Positions 53,279 to 63,124 of a stretch of 64,000 nucleotides of DNA are shown piece by piece. The number at the start of each line of letters is the position of its first letter. The stretch's first letter is position 1. The notes beneath the pieces were generated by a model. The model did not search any database. It saw only the letters and a list, made by a program, of their open reading frames with translations, and was not told the DNA's origin. The stretch is from Aplectana chamaeleonis (taxonomy: Eukaryota > Nematoda > Chromadorea > Rhabditida > Cosmocercidae), in assembly GCA_029168955.1 (NCBI GenBank), contig JAPDOI010001751.1:1-64000 (forward strand), written 5' to 3'. The translations under genes were made by a program, and so were the position numbers.

Positions 53279-54248
53279 CGAGGCCACATGAGAAGAATAT
53301 TCCCCCTTTGAAGCCCATCACCACCGAACGGCCATTTGAACTGGTGGGAGTCGACATCGCAGAACTAGGGATTATCGGAGAGTGGGAACCGTTATGTCCT
53401 AGTCGTTATTGACCACTTTTTCGCGATTTCTAGGAGCTTACCCCATTCCGGACAAATCAGCACGTACTGTAGCGAAAACTCTTTTTGAACGATGGATATG
53501 CGAAGGGTGTCGCTGGCCAAAGCAGCTGCATTCAGATCAGGGACCGGAGTTCATAAACAACGTGCTTTCTGAAATTTGCGCAATCTCGGGCATTCAGCAA
53601 ACCATGACTAAGGGTTATAACCCGAGAGAAAACGGGATTACTGAGCGAGCAATAGGAACTATTTCGCGAATGCTGAAGAAACGTACTGTAATTCCAGCCC
53701 AGTGGGATGTATTATTGCCTATGGTAGTATTCGCCTACAACTCTTCCCCCCATGAGGCGATTGGGGATAGTCCGTTTTTTATCTTGCACGCTTTTGACCC
53801 AAGTTTTCCTTCCAAGGAGGTGCCCAGTGAAGGCCTGACATGGAACCATGTGGATTTTGATGATTACAAGTACGAGTTGCTAGCAGGACTACAGCACATT
53901 CGGGATTGCACCAAGGACCTAAACGATAAGTATAAGGAAAAAATGAAAGAAAGATATGATGAAAGTAATAAAGTGAATGTGAAAAACTTACCGAAGGTGG
54001 GAGACCGCGTGTATATGAAGCTCCCGAGGGAAAAGGCAGCTTCCAAGCACCCAAAGCTAACAGATAATTGGAGTGGTCCATTTAGGGTTTTGGAGGTTAG
54101 CGATAATTCGGCCTTAATTACAAATTTAGTGCAATCAGAAGAACCAATACGCGTGCAGCATGATATGCTTGTTATCTTACCTCATGAAATCAGCGACGCT
54201 CCTGTGCAAACTAGAACCAGACGTGTGAAACGGGGCAGAAAAACCTAA
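53273..54248 (+). pseudogene. Gypsy integrase core and C-terminus, frameshifted from pol
   Basis: The integrase continues in a second frame over about 53274-53370 (ending PFELVGVDIAELG, with the first catalytic Asp). It then moves to a third frame to 54248 with YVLVVIDHFSRFLGAYPIP, LHSDQGPEF (second Asp) and NPRENGITERAIG (catalytic Glu). The C-terminal GPF/GPY-type module is WSGPFRVLEVSDN. The tail is basic (TRTRRVKRGRKT). The two shifts sit at a TTTT run (53273-53276) and a GGG run (53368-53370), consistent with one base lost and one gained. All catalytic residues are present. The breaks are recent mutations, mutations carried from the parental RNA, or base-calling errors. Confidence 0.85.
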
Positions 54249-54999
54249 GAATGGTGGTGACGACCGAATTACTAGTTTGTATTGCAGAGCGACTACGGCA
54301 GAGAACGCGGAAACGGCTGATAACAGTGCCCTGGGACTCCTGTACACATGCTCGACAGCAAAGAGGAACATCGGCGATCAGCAAGAAGACTTCAATTGTG
54401 TGATACATAATGTGACATTTGCCGATGTTGTTCCGTATGAGCAGGATGCTATTATTAGGTCGCTCAAGTTTTTCATCCGTTTACTCCTAGCTAAACTTAT
54501 CGCGGCATACGAAAACGAAGTGGACGTGGATAAGCGGCGATTTTTTATGAGAAACAAGTCGTATGACTTGCTGACCAAATCTGCGGTCCAAAAAGCGTAC
54601 TGCTTCTTCAAACGGAATTGCGACCATGGGCTCAACGCCCCACTTCTCCACGATGGAAGCAGCTTAGCGATGACAACAGTGCCGCCGGAAGGAACAAATC
54701 TGATGCAGCTGAATGAACTGATGAATGCGGGCATTGCATATGCGATGGAACACTCCTGGGACGACGTGAAAGTTGAAGGGCCGAAGCTACGGACACTCGT
54801 GCTATTACCAAATGGATTCCGCGGATATGGCAGAGTGCTGGAAACTGGAGATGGTGTGACTGTGGCTGTGTATCGCGACCTACGAGAAGCCACTACGGAG
54901 ATCAGGAATGCGGAGGACTTGGGAATATGCGTATTCGTGACGCCGACTACCGATAAGGAATCCCACCGGAAGAATGGCAAATGTTGTCGATGGTTCTAA
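54229..54999 (+). CDS. Gypsy ORF3, unrecognised post-integrase protein
   Basis: 257 open codons beginning 20 nt before the integrase stop, in the +1 frame. No ATG occurs in the first 318 nt. Expression would need +1 frameshifting from integrase or splicing to the TTTGTATTGCAG acceptor at 54276-54287. From that acceptor the protein starts ATTAENAETADNSALG. It contains a hydrophobic helix (SLKFFIRLLLAKLIAAYENE) and a mixed alpha/beta-looking region (RTLVLLPNGFRGYGRVLETG, TVAVYRDLREATTEI, GICVFVTP). No signal peptide, transmembrane anchor, Cys pattern or furin site supports an env protein. Codon use looks like genuine coding. I do not recognise the family. Confidence 0.6.
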   Translation, partial: NGAEKPKNGGDDRITSLYCRATTAENAETADNSALGLLYTCSTAKRNIGDQQEDFNCVIHNVTFADVVPYEQDAIIRSLKFFIRLLLAKLIAAYENEVDVDKRRFFMRNKSYDLLTKSAVQKAYCFFKRNCDHGLNAPLLHDGSSLAMTTVPPEGTNLMQLNELMNAGIAYAMEHSWDDVKVEGPKLRTLVLLPNGFRGYGRVLETGDGVTVAVYRDLREATTEIRNAEDLGICVFVTPTTDKESHRKNGKCCRWF

Positions 55000-55489
55000 C
55001 AACGGCAGTGAGGCGGGGATGCAAAATAATCGCCTCCAGTGGACCACGTGGCGAAGCGGCATGGGAGAAAAACAGGAAGGACACACGCGACATGATGGAA
55101 GTACTGAGGAGGCCTCATCGACACTGAAGCGCAACATCATCACGATGTTCGGTGTAGTGCCGTCGATGGAGGAGCCGTGTGGAGCGCTAGCAGAAACGAA
55201 TCGAGAAACCCCGAAGGAAAGCTATGCCACCAACATTGTTCGAGCATTCATGATGGCCCTGGACAAACAACTGAAACCGTATGTTAGAGGGAGGCTATTC
55301 AATTTTCGGGAGGAGACCATGCCCCGGAAGGATGCCTACGATGATAGACGACGAGCACGTAAGGGAAGGGGGGAGCCGCAGCCTAGGATGGATTATGGTA
55401 ACCGTTGGGGCCCCTGTAGTTCCCGAGGGAGGGGTCGCTACCACCCGTACCACCAGCACCGTAAGGCAGACTCATATACGCGATACTGA
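54974..55489 (+). CDS. Gypsy ORF4, probable continuation of ORF3 with Arg/Gly-rich tail
   Basis: 171 codons in another frame, overlapping ORF3. The best coding-like part starts near residue 48 (STLKRNIITMFGVVPSMEEP) and includes VRAFMMALDKQLKPYVRGR. The C-terminus is basic and Arg/Gly-rich (RRRARKGRGEP, SRGRGRYHPYHQH), suggesting nucleic-acid binding. Between ORF3 and this part a third frame is open (54957-55124) and also looks coding. I infer a single ancestral ORF of about 415 codons broken by two one-base indels. The function is unknown. Confidence 0.5.
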   Translation: MANVVDGSNNGSEAGMQNNRLQWTTWRSGMGEKQEGHTRHDGSTEEASSTLKRNIITMFGVVPSMEEPCGALAETNRETPKESYATNIVRAFMMALDKQLKPYVRGRLFNFREETMPRKDAYDDRRRARKGRGEPQPRMDYGNRWGPCSSRGRGRYHPYHQHRKADSYTRY

Positions 55490-55644
55490 ATATGTTAGCG
55501 CCACGTTGAGAGACTGTGAGATTTCTTTAGTTTTTTTTTGTTGTAAAGAAAAGTTTTTTAGGTCGTTTCAGTTTCGTTATGTTTATATGGTTTATAAATA
55601 TTTGTTAAGGTACAATTGTCTATCATCGGCAGGGACGCCGATTT
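55490..55644 (+). other. Gypsy 3' untranslated region
   Basis: T-rich segment between ORF4 and the polypurine tract. No feature beyond AT-richness. Confidence 0.6.
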
Positions 55645-55658
55645 CAGGAGGAGGGAGT
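55645..55658 (+). promoter_or_regulatory. Polypurine tract
   Basis: CAGGAGGAGGGAGT directly abuts the 3' LTR, the expected position for the plus-strand primer. Confidence 0.85.
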
Positions 55659-55984
55659 TGTTAATAAATGGCAAGGATTGGCCGTGGGTCAAAGTGCGCC
55701 GGTGACAACTCGAGAGGCGGAGCGACCACCGAGATCGTACGGGAAATGGCCACCAATGAGAGAACTGGCAGCGAGCCAACTGAATGGCCATAAAAGGGCC
55801 TCCGAGATGGCAAAAGACCTTCAGTCGTCATCTTCCATCGCTCCTCTGGCTTCGGCCATTTTAACTGTTTTTATTTCTAAATAAACTATTTGTGGCCGCT
55901 CTCTGTGCCGCATCCCCAGCAATTCCCAGTTGTCCGAGCATTTTCGCTCACACTGACCGCGAACCAGGGCCAACCCCTGGTACA
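55659..55984 (+). repeat. 3' LTR
   Basis: 326 bp, identical to the 5' LTR. AATAAA lies at 55880-55885 and the TATA-like CATAAAAG at 55789-55796. Confidence 0.93.
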
Positions 55985-55989
55985 TTTCA

Positions 55990-56850
55990 CTATAGAGGTC
56001 CAAGAGATCGAACAAGATCGTGCGTCTTCTCCAAGAAACCTGTGCAGGTTTTTTTAGCTGTGCTGGCGTGCAGAATAAGCTTTCCGCCTTTTTCCCGATT
56101 GGAACTGGTGCACGACAAGGATGTGTGGCGTCTCGATTGTTGTTCAATGCAGTAGCTGACGCTGTAATGCGGAAGGTTTTCAACGGCCGGCAAGGAGTCG
56201 TGATAATCATTTCGTCACCGACTTGATGTTCGCTGATGACAGCTCCCTTCTTGCTAACGATGATGGCAAGGCTACCGGCCATCTGCATCAGATCGCGTCG
56301 ACAGCCAGCGCGTATGGACTTATGAAAAATGCCGACAAAACGAAGGTGAAGACAAGTGATGGGTCATCAGCATCAGTTGGCCTTCAAGATGCCCAAATTT
56401 AGCAATCGGATCAGTTCAAGTACCTTGGCTCCGTCATTTAACAAGGCAAGATCGCCTCAACGGCTGAAGTCTACAGTAGGACCGGTGAGGCTGGTTCTGC
56501 TCTTGGTGCACTCAACTGGTGCTTGTGGAGGCGTCAGAGCGTAGCCAATGAGACAAAAATGAGGGTCTCTCGCTCACTTGTCCTTCCGGTATTTCAGTAT
56601 GAAGCTGAGACGTGGACACCGCTGAAATCGGGTCTTCAGAAATCTTCAGAAGTTTTCCAAATGCGATGTTTCCGACAAACCTGGACTTGCTCTCTACGCG
56701 ACCGTGTCACGAACGAGAACATGCTATCACTTTGCGAGAATTAATCCACTATCGTAACAGGAGTTAGGGAGCGTAGGCGACGCTGGTTTGTTCATGCTTG
56801 CCGCATGCAGATGCGACAATCGCTGTGTATCCTTCCTTGTTAGTCCTCTT
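55990..56850 (+). pseudogene. Decayed RTE-like LINE reverse transcriptase, C-terminal half
   Basis: The plus-strand frame from about 56020 has GTGARQGCVASRLLFNAVAD (RT domain 4-type). It shifts near 56215 to LMFADDSSLLAND (catalytic FADD) and continues through two stop codons with QFKYLGSVI, RSLVLPVFQYEAETWTPL and RDRVTNENM, ending VRERRRRWFVHACRM near 56815. At least one frameshift and several stops make it a pseudogene. The ETWTL-type tail is seen in RTE-like LINEs. The Gypsy 3' LTR ends a few bases upstream. I could not find the missing 5' half on the other side of the Gypsy element. Confidence 0.75.
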
Positions 56851-56859
56851 TTGTGAACA

Positions 56860-57560
56860 AACTCAGAGTCTCACGAAATATTCTTTGAACGATGGTCGCC
56901 GTGGAGTTTTTCAAAAGGCATAGTCCAACCTCAGGCGCAAAGTTCGATAATATAGTTACGCCGCCTTGTATAGCAACCCGAAAGGTGCGAAATCGCAATT
57001 CGGTCAACTACGCGAGAAAAAGCGTGGAAGAGTCTAAACTTTTTCAAAAAGAACAACTTGGTGAGCACCTACTAACACGTTTTCGATCTAAATCAGGACG
57101 AGATGAATTTTCATCAAAACCTATGTTATGTTCTTCAGATGCTAGCTGTCTAGCCAGGCATTGTGCTCTGCTGCGGCGCTGTGTCTACGATTTCCCAGAA
57201 AAGGCCAGGGACACGAGCTTTTCGCAGTTCAAAATCACAAACTTCGAAAGACCATACTTTGTTTAAAATGGATCCTAAGCGATTCTGGAGACATCCGTGT
57301 GATCAGCGCGAAATTCTCTACAGGGCAAGCTAAAAACTAAAGAGCGAATCTGGGGTTGGACTGAGCGTTCAGGACCTGTTTTTGCTCCGTCGCTGGTGTG
57401 AGGAAGTAGCTGGTATTCCTTGTGCTCACGTCATGTCACAATGACAGGAATACCTTTTGCTGTCTGGAACTTCTTGAGAGGATTCCGAATGGATGATGGT
57501 TTAAGACGAGAATCAACTGTGAATTCTATAAATTCGAAAACAGCAAAATCACAAGGCGTA
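56860..57560. other. No supported gene
   Basis: A 124-codon plus-strand ORF (56892-57266) has no recognisable domain or signal peptide. A small palindrome (GGTATTCCT / AGGAATACC) lies at 57411-57455. Confidence 0.35.
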
Positions 57561-57562
57561 AA

Positions 57563-58093
57563 GGCAGTGGTCGCGCTCAAATATGCTCGTGTTCTTTTCC
57601 TCTCTGAACCCTTTCCTGGGTATAGAGTAGTAGAACCTATACGAAAAATCGCGATCAAAACGCTGTTTAGGCCAAATTTGAAGCTTGAACTTCCTTGGCT
57701 CTAGATGGTGGTCGAGTCCACCCACATCATCGGCATCGATGATCTCTAGTATCAAGAACATCAGCTGGCTTGAAGTTGAATTTCAATCAATGAACCTTCG
57801 GATTCATGCACACATCTAGTAAAAACATTGACTGAAGTGCTTGCTTTCATTGTTCAACTGTTTTATTAGGTAAATATGCATTTATTTCTTCCTCTGAGTG
57901 TCGATGGTTTCAAACTGCTAGGCATGGGACTGTGATCTTTCTGTGCACCTGTGCACGAACTTTAAGTTTAGGGTCTTAATAACTCTAATTCTAGCCCGTT
58001 TTTCACCGCGCTACCTTCAAAGTTTTTGAGCTATTTTCGATCTGAGCTGATTTTTGTAGTTTTTTCGATAACGTTTTTCATCGTGACCACTGC
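57563..58093. mobile_element. MITE family A, copy 2
   Basis: 531 bp, GGCAGTGGTCGCGCTCAAAT to TTTTTCATCGTGACCACTGC, with inverted termini CAGTGGTCGCG / CGTGACCACTG. Largely contained in duplicated segment B. Confidence 0.7.
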
Positions 58094-58553
58094 TTTTAAG
58101 GGAAGAATGCTGACAATAATAGCTCTGTGCCCCACTGCGAGATCCAAAGCTAACACTGTCATTATACATGTACACTATGTTGTTTTCTACTAAGAAGGCA
58201 TCGAATATGTGGCAGATAAATCTACTAACTTGGAAGTGCAGTGGTAGTTGCTGTTGTTGTAGTGGTGGCGTTCTGCTCCTAAAAATGATCTCAGACTTTG
58301 TAAAACTTGTAAAACCACTCATTACCGTTCATTCCCGCCTTTCATCTATGTTCCCCCATACTGAGCCTGTCTGAGCACTACCATTATCAGGGTGTCTCTC
58401 CTGCTCTAGTCACCCTAAGGCACTCACGGCAGAGGGCACACGAAATTCCCGCACTCAGGGGCACTGTTCACGATAAACTTCGATTTTAATTTTCGATAAA
58501 ATGCTATTGTCGTGACCCTCCGAAGGAGAACAGCGTTGAGAAAACGGTTTCGA
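57587..58553 (+). repeat. Duplicated segment, copy B
   Basis: 967 bp matching 46122-47090. Here the MITE is complete at its left end, whereas copy A is cut at a palindrome, so B is closer to the ancestral arrangement. Confidence 0.85.
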
Positions 58554-58554
58554 C

Positions 58555-59295
58555 AATTTTTTACATCCTTTATCGCGGAAGGCTCTAACATTCCAGCATG
58601 TGCATTGGCTTGTAATATTTTTAAACAGTTTCCGGTACAATAAAGACAAAACAAAATCATTTACCTAATGTTCTTGGGGCGGGGCAAACCATTTCCGACG
58701 CCAGGTTTGGAGCTTTGTCTGCAGTCTCCCAAAACACACCCACATGCATGATTGAATTTGTTAGAGATTTCTTCAAACATATGTTCGCCGGTATGTGATG
58801 GTTCTGTTAGGACTTTTCCCTATTAGCCTCTACTCAGTAGATCTACCTACTCAAAAACATTAAAAATTAGAATACGACTTTTTATCGTGAACGCTGCCTT
58901 TGAGAACTCCGTGCACCAAGAATAACTTCGCAAGTGTCTTGAGTTCATTCATTTTCGTCTATCTAATGCCCGAGTACTATCGTATTTCACGTCTTTGTCT
59001 GCCGCTCCTATGCACCAACGGCTTATTTCGGCGAATCAGATGTGAATACAAAAAAACTCCGCTCCGCATCTATCTAGGATAGTGATAAAATGACTGCGAG
59101 GAGAAAGAAAATGTTGCCCACATTATGTTGTTCTGAGCGTGTTATAGGCTCAAAAAAGTCATGAACGCATATAGCAAAAAACAAACTGGAGGTTCACAGC
59201 AGAAGAGGAAGCCTTCTGGATTACGAAACGTCAGGTTTGGCGCCGCCAAGGGGTCAGCGTACACGTGCGCGCGTAAGTCATAGGCGCACACCATC
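58555..59295. other. No supported gene
   Basis: Contains one family A-like terminus (TTTTTATCGTGAACGCTGCC at 58879-58898). Nothing else recognised. Confidence 0.4.
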
Positions 59296-59299
59296 GAAA

Positions 59300-59610
59300 T
59301 GAACCAGTTCTATCCGATTTTGTCCGAGTTTTGTCCGGTTTTCAACAAAAAACTACCCGATTTTCATCCGAAATCATCCGATTTTCATCCAATTCCGATC
59401 TGATCGATTATCCGTTTTTACCCGTTTTTTATCCGATTTTCCGATCGGATCCTACGATTTTCACTTTTCCGAAGATCGGATATTTCGGATACCGTGTTTT
59501 CCGTCTGATCGGATTTCGGGCCAATCCAAAATCGCCATTTTGACATCGGATTGGATTTCGGATAATTATCCGATCGGATTATCCGACCCGGATACCCGAA
59601 ACCGACTACG
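59300..59610 (+). repeat. ATCCGATTTT / CCGATCGGAT low-complexity repeat
   Basis: At least twelve degenerate copies of ATCCGATTTTCATCC and palindromic TCCGATCGGATTATCC. The sequence is depleted in other words and not a regular tandem. Non-coding. Confidence 0.65.
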
Positions 59611-59614
59611 TCGG

Positions 59615-60780
59615 ATGGAATGTATACTGTATAGCGAGGATTGAAGTTATGCAGTAATGATAAGTCACATAATCAAGAATATCATCATAGCTGTCTCCAC
59701 TGGCCCTCAACCCACCCCTCACTGTCTACTAGACGCGGTCGTCGAGAGATATGTATGATCAGATTTACTTGGAGGATGCGGCCTCGTATTCCCATGTCTC
59801 TAGGTCACCCGCATACATCCCACCCGCCTGTGGTGACGCATCTTTGAAAGGGTAGAGGCTGGTCCTCCATTGTTGTTGTGCTTCCATGTTCTGTATTTTG
59901 AATTTGAATGCAACGTCTCAGAGGCTTCATAATGGGCTTAGAGCCCAAAATGTTGCCTCAACAAAAGATCAAAATGTTTATATGATTTGGGAAAATTGCT
60001 CACCTTTGATTTCCTTCTGATGGTCTGTTGCAAAGAAAACAACGTTATCGCTAAAAAAATATCCGCTTAGTAGTAAAAAGCATCTATATCCACGGATAGC
60101 AGAACAATATCCTACCCAAGTCAGCTAAGTTAGGAAAGAGTGGTAAGCGTACCGTGCATATGGGGAGAGCATGATCCAGTCACATCTTTAATTAGCCCAT
60201 AATTAGTTTTGGAGCCAATAATTCTAGGTGTGGGTCAACCATCGAGGGCAAACGATGGGTTCTCCACATGGAGCATGATATGTGTGAAAAGATCACATTG
60301 TACACTAGAAGTGTCTAACCTAATGTGTTTTATTGCTAATATCCGTAAAAAAAAACTTGAATGACCGAGTTAACAGGAGAATCAAACCTTGGTATCAAGA
60401 TCGCATTTATACGTTATAAAGATATTTTATGTATACATTTGAAAGTACAACCTCTTAACTAAATGAATATGTTACGGCTTTGCCTTGCGAGGTTGGTAGG
60501 TCAAAGTTTTATTAGTGGTCTGACGTTTAGTCCTTGACGTCTTCATCAGAAGCCTCGCAAGTCCACCTTTAAGCGGAATAGGTCCGCTGCCGCTGTTAGT
60601 ATTTGAGTAAACAGGAGTGATCTACTATTAATACTATTAATATAATTATCTTATTATCCATTTTTTGAGTAAATGTATGGTAGTCCGAATTCTGTCCAAA
60701 AAATCTTTTCTATGACTGCAAGTTCTAGCTATTCTGAGCACTTCTGTATATATCGTGGCTTTTTCGTAGGCAGTGTTCAC
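59615..60780. other. No supported gene
   Basis: No exon or RNA gene recognised. 60500-60560 carries a short phrase resembling a ribozyme core, which was rejected. Confidence 0.4.
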
Positions 60781-60784
60781 GATA

Positions 60785-61010
60785 AAAATCGTTTTTCTGT
60801 TCCCCCACCTATCTTGAGAACGGTCCCATTATGATTCCAACGATATCTCTTGAATCGTACAAAACCTTCTGGGAACCGAGTTATGGTCCCTCAAGTATTG
60901 AGCTAGAGAAAGCGAGTTGTCCGGGGTCTGTAACTTCCGTCTTTTGCAGCCGATGTATGCGAGCTGACCTGAGTAAAGAGAGAAGTTGAGAATGAAAGGA
61001 ACTGCTTCCG
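60785..61010 (+). repeat. Dispersed repeat E, copy 2
   Basis: Corresponds to 38740-38960. The final phrase (GAGTAAAGAGAGAAGTTGAG) is repeated at 61235-61258, so this end was locally duplicated. A family A-like end (GCAGTGTTCACGATAAAAAT) sits at 60771-60790. Confidence 0.6.
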
Positions 61011-61299
61011 ATTCAAGGCTTAGAAGAGAATGCGGATGCATCCGTCGCTTTTTTCACGACTTAATGTGTAGTGATTGTGTTGTTCCAAGTAACAGATACT
61101 CTACATTGAATTGGAAAGCTGATTCTTGTTACAGGGGTGCTAAGTTCACGGCCAAGCTGCGGCTGATTCGTGGTCAACCAACGGTCAGGAGTGCGCGGTT
61201 GACCCGCGTTAAAAGACAAGATTACTACCACCCCTGAGTAAAGAGGGAAGTCGAGAATGAAGGGAAGAACGGGGCCAATAATCGAAACCATGGCTCATC

Positions 61300-62440
61300 T
61301 CACGATCTCGAGTGTTCATTTTGTAACGATAATGGTATGATGTGACCCTTGTTTGCGCATTAACGGGGGTCAACCATGTTCGTTAACTAATGGCCTCAAC
61401 CTTCAGTTGATCAAAGATAAGTTTTGGTGACCAAGGGGCCAGTCTCGATCATCCTTTTCTTACACTCTTAACAACTGTTAACTCCTTAACTATTTGTCCT
61501 AGACTTTTCTTCGTGGCATCCAGCCATTACCGACATGTTCCAAAATTCCTTGATACAAGTTGTTTCTTGCGTTTCATTGTACCACTCCAGAACACTGGTT
61601 CGAACTCGTAGGTTACAAAACATCAGACCAATATACTTTATGTACGAATACGGTGAATACGATAAGCACGAAGATTGACATTATGCATAAGAAGATGAAA
61701 TTACATAACGATGGATAGAAGCAAAAACATGTGGAGGCAGAATACTCATAAAAGTGAATCCCTAGCCATCGCTGGAAGTCGTTCGGGTCGCCGGGCCGTC
61801 AGGCGGCCACGCCCAGCGAGACCCTCTCGAGAATATGGACTAGCTGACAACCTATCCTCCGTTCCGCCCACCTCTCTGGCTCGGTGGACGGTCGGGTCAA
61901 TTAAGGGCCGACATTTGTGCTAACGTACATGTGGTTCATAAGATCACTACATCCTGTTCTCGGGGAAAGTTCCGGTCCCCGGAACTGATATGAAAATTGA
62001 GGCGGTATGTAGGTGCAGCACGTGGATGAGATGAAGTCGGCTTGCTGTCGGTGTGCACTGTTGGAATCGTGCGCGTAGATGTGGTTGTTCGGCTCGGTTT
62101 CCTTCGTGGTGATTGTTCCATTTGTGAGGTAGTCGCCATGGTTGATTTTACGGTGGAAGAGAGAGTATGGTGGAGATGAAAGAAAAAGGTTACAAACATA
62201 ATATGTACAGTTTCACTCATACAATCCGTTAATTGATCACAGGAGAGAGAATGGGGGAGGAAGAGAAAAGGATTCTGGCCGTTGCTACGCGGCTTCTAGC
62301 AACAATTTAACAACTTGATAGAAGGTGATGAGTTCCCTATTCTACTTGCAAAGCCTAAGTCCTGGTATGGTCCGGTTACATAGTTTCAGAGGATCGCGGG
62401 GTCGTAATGGAGCACAATAGGCTTTCACCTCGACGAGGAT
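61300..62440. other. No supported gene
   Basis: Short ORFs without features. No RNA gene recognised. Confidence 0.4.
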
Positions 62441-62444
62441 AGCG

Positions 62445-62660
62445 AGGGCAGCACGAGGGGAAGAGCTGCTGCTCGAGCAGCACGTGCTGCCTTTGTGCTG
62501 CTCTTAGCAGCACGTGCTGCCCTCGTCCTCCATTTGTCGCCTCAGCTGCTGCTCTTTTTTGTGGCAATCGTAGTGGGGTAACATTGCTCAAAGTGGTCCG
62601 TTTGGACAGCTACGAGCATATTTACAATCAGCATGGGGAGTTCTTTAAGCATGCACATAT
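62445..62660 (+). repeat. GCAGCAC-rich duplicated segment, copy 1
   Basis: Two copies of the palindrome AGCAGCACGTGCTGC lie within a larger stem (GAGGGCAGCACG / CGTGCTGCCCTC). They are followed by GTGGGGTAACATTGCTCAAA and AATCAGCATGGGGAGTTCTT, which recur in copy 2. Confidence 0.7.
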
Positions 62661-62804
62661 AGACATCTGATTAGCTATATGTCCATTCACCATTTCTCTT
62701 TTTTCCTCCCAAGCAAGGTGTATGGAATTGAAGCAATCGTTCAATCTTCATCTCAGACAATTGTGTGGTTGTGAAGAAGCACAGTTGGCTCTCGTCTCCA
62801 GTGT

Positions 62805-62975
62805 AACAGCGAGGGCAGCACAAGTGGACGAGCTCCTGCTTGAGGAGTGCTGCCCTCGTTCTCCATTCGTCTCCTCAGATGCTGCTCTCTGTTGCGGCCA
62901 GCACCTTGTGGTAACATTGTTCAACAGTGGTCCACTCGGGTAGCTACAAGCACAGTCATAATCAGCATGAAGAGT
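62805..62975 (+). repeat. GCAGCAC-rich duplicated segment, copy 2
   Basis: Direct diverged copy of 62445-62660: GCGAGGGCAGCACAAGTGGA, GTGCTGCCCTCGTTCTCCAT, GTGGTAACATTGTTCAACAG and AATCAGCATGAAGAGTTCTT in the same order. The stem is shorter. Confidence 0.7.
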
Positions 62976-63013
62976 TCTTCGCTTCTAAGCGGGCACATCC
63001 CCTACTCCCATAC

Positions 63014-63124
63014 CCTCTATAAAACGTCGTAATTCACGTCATTCCATGTGGGACCGGGGCGCGCCACGCCTCGGCCTCCGTCTGCCCAACGCTCCCTCAC
63101 TGTCTCTAACCTTCGTTCCGCACT
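63014..63124 (+). repeat. Dispersed repeat B, copy 3 (truncated)
   Basis: CCTCTATAAAACGTCGTAAT through CTCACTGTCTCTAACCTTCG matches copies 1 and 2. The 3' third is missing. Confidence 0.65.

Larger units (their letters stand above)
47826..55984 (+). mobile_element. Complete Ty3/Gypsy LTR retrotransposon
   Basis: 8159 bp bounded by two 326-bp LTRs that I find identical base for base. It is flanked by TTTC on both sides (47822-47825, 55985-55988; ATTTC if the last LTR base is counted with the duplication). Order: LTR, primer binding site, a 690-nt leader, ORF1, gag-protease-RT-RNase H ORF2, integrase, an extra ORF3/ORF4 region, polypurine tract, LTR. RT before integrase and the GPF-type integrase C-terminus place it in Ty3/Gypsy (Metaviridae-like). 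Identical LTRs indicate recent insertion, yet integrase and the terminal ORF are frameshifted. Confidence 0.93.

Noticed and set aside
54277..54999. Interpretation of the Gypsy ORF3 as an env gene
   Set aside because: No signal peptide, transmembrane anchor, glycoprotein cysteine pattern or cleavage site is visible, so the position after integrase alone is not enough.
56892..57266. 124-codon plus-strand ORF after the RTE-like pseudogene
   Set aside because: No recognised motif or promoter. Length alone is not convincing in this composition.
60500..60560. Minus-strand CTGATGAAGACGTC...GACGTCAGAC-like phrase resembling a hammerhead ribozyme core
   Set aside because: Stem II can form, but the GAAA that must follow it is missing (AGACC instead), and no matching stems I and III were seen.
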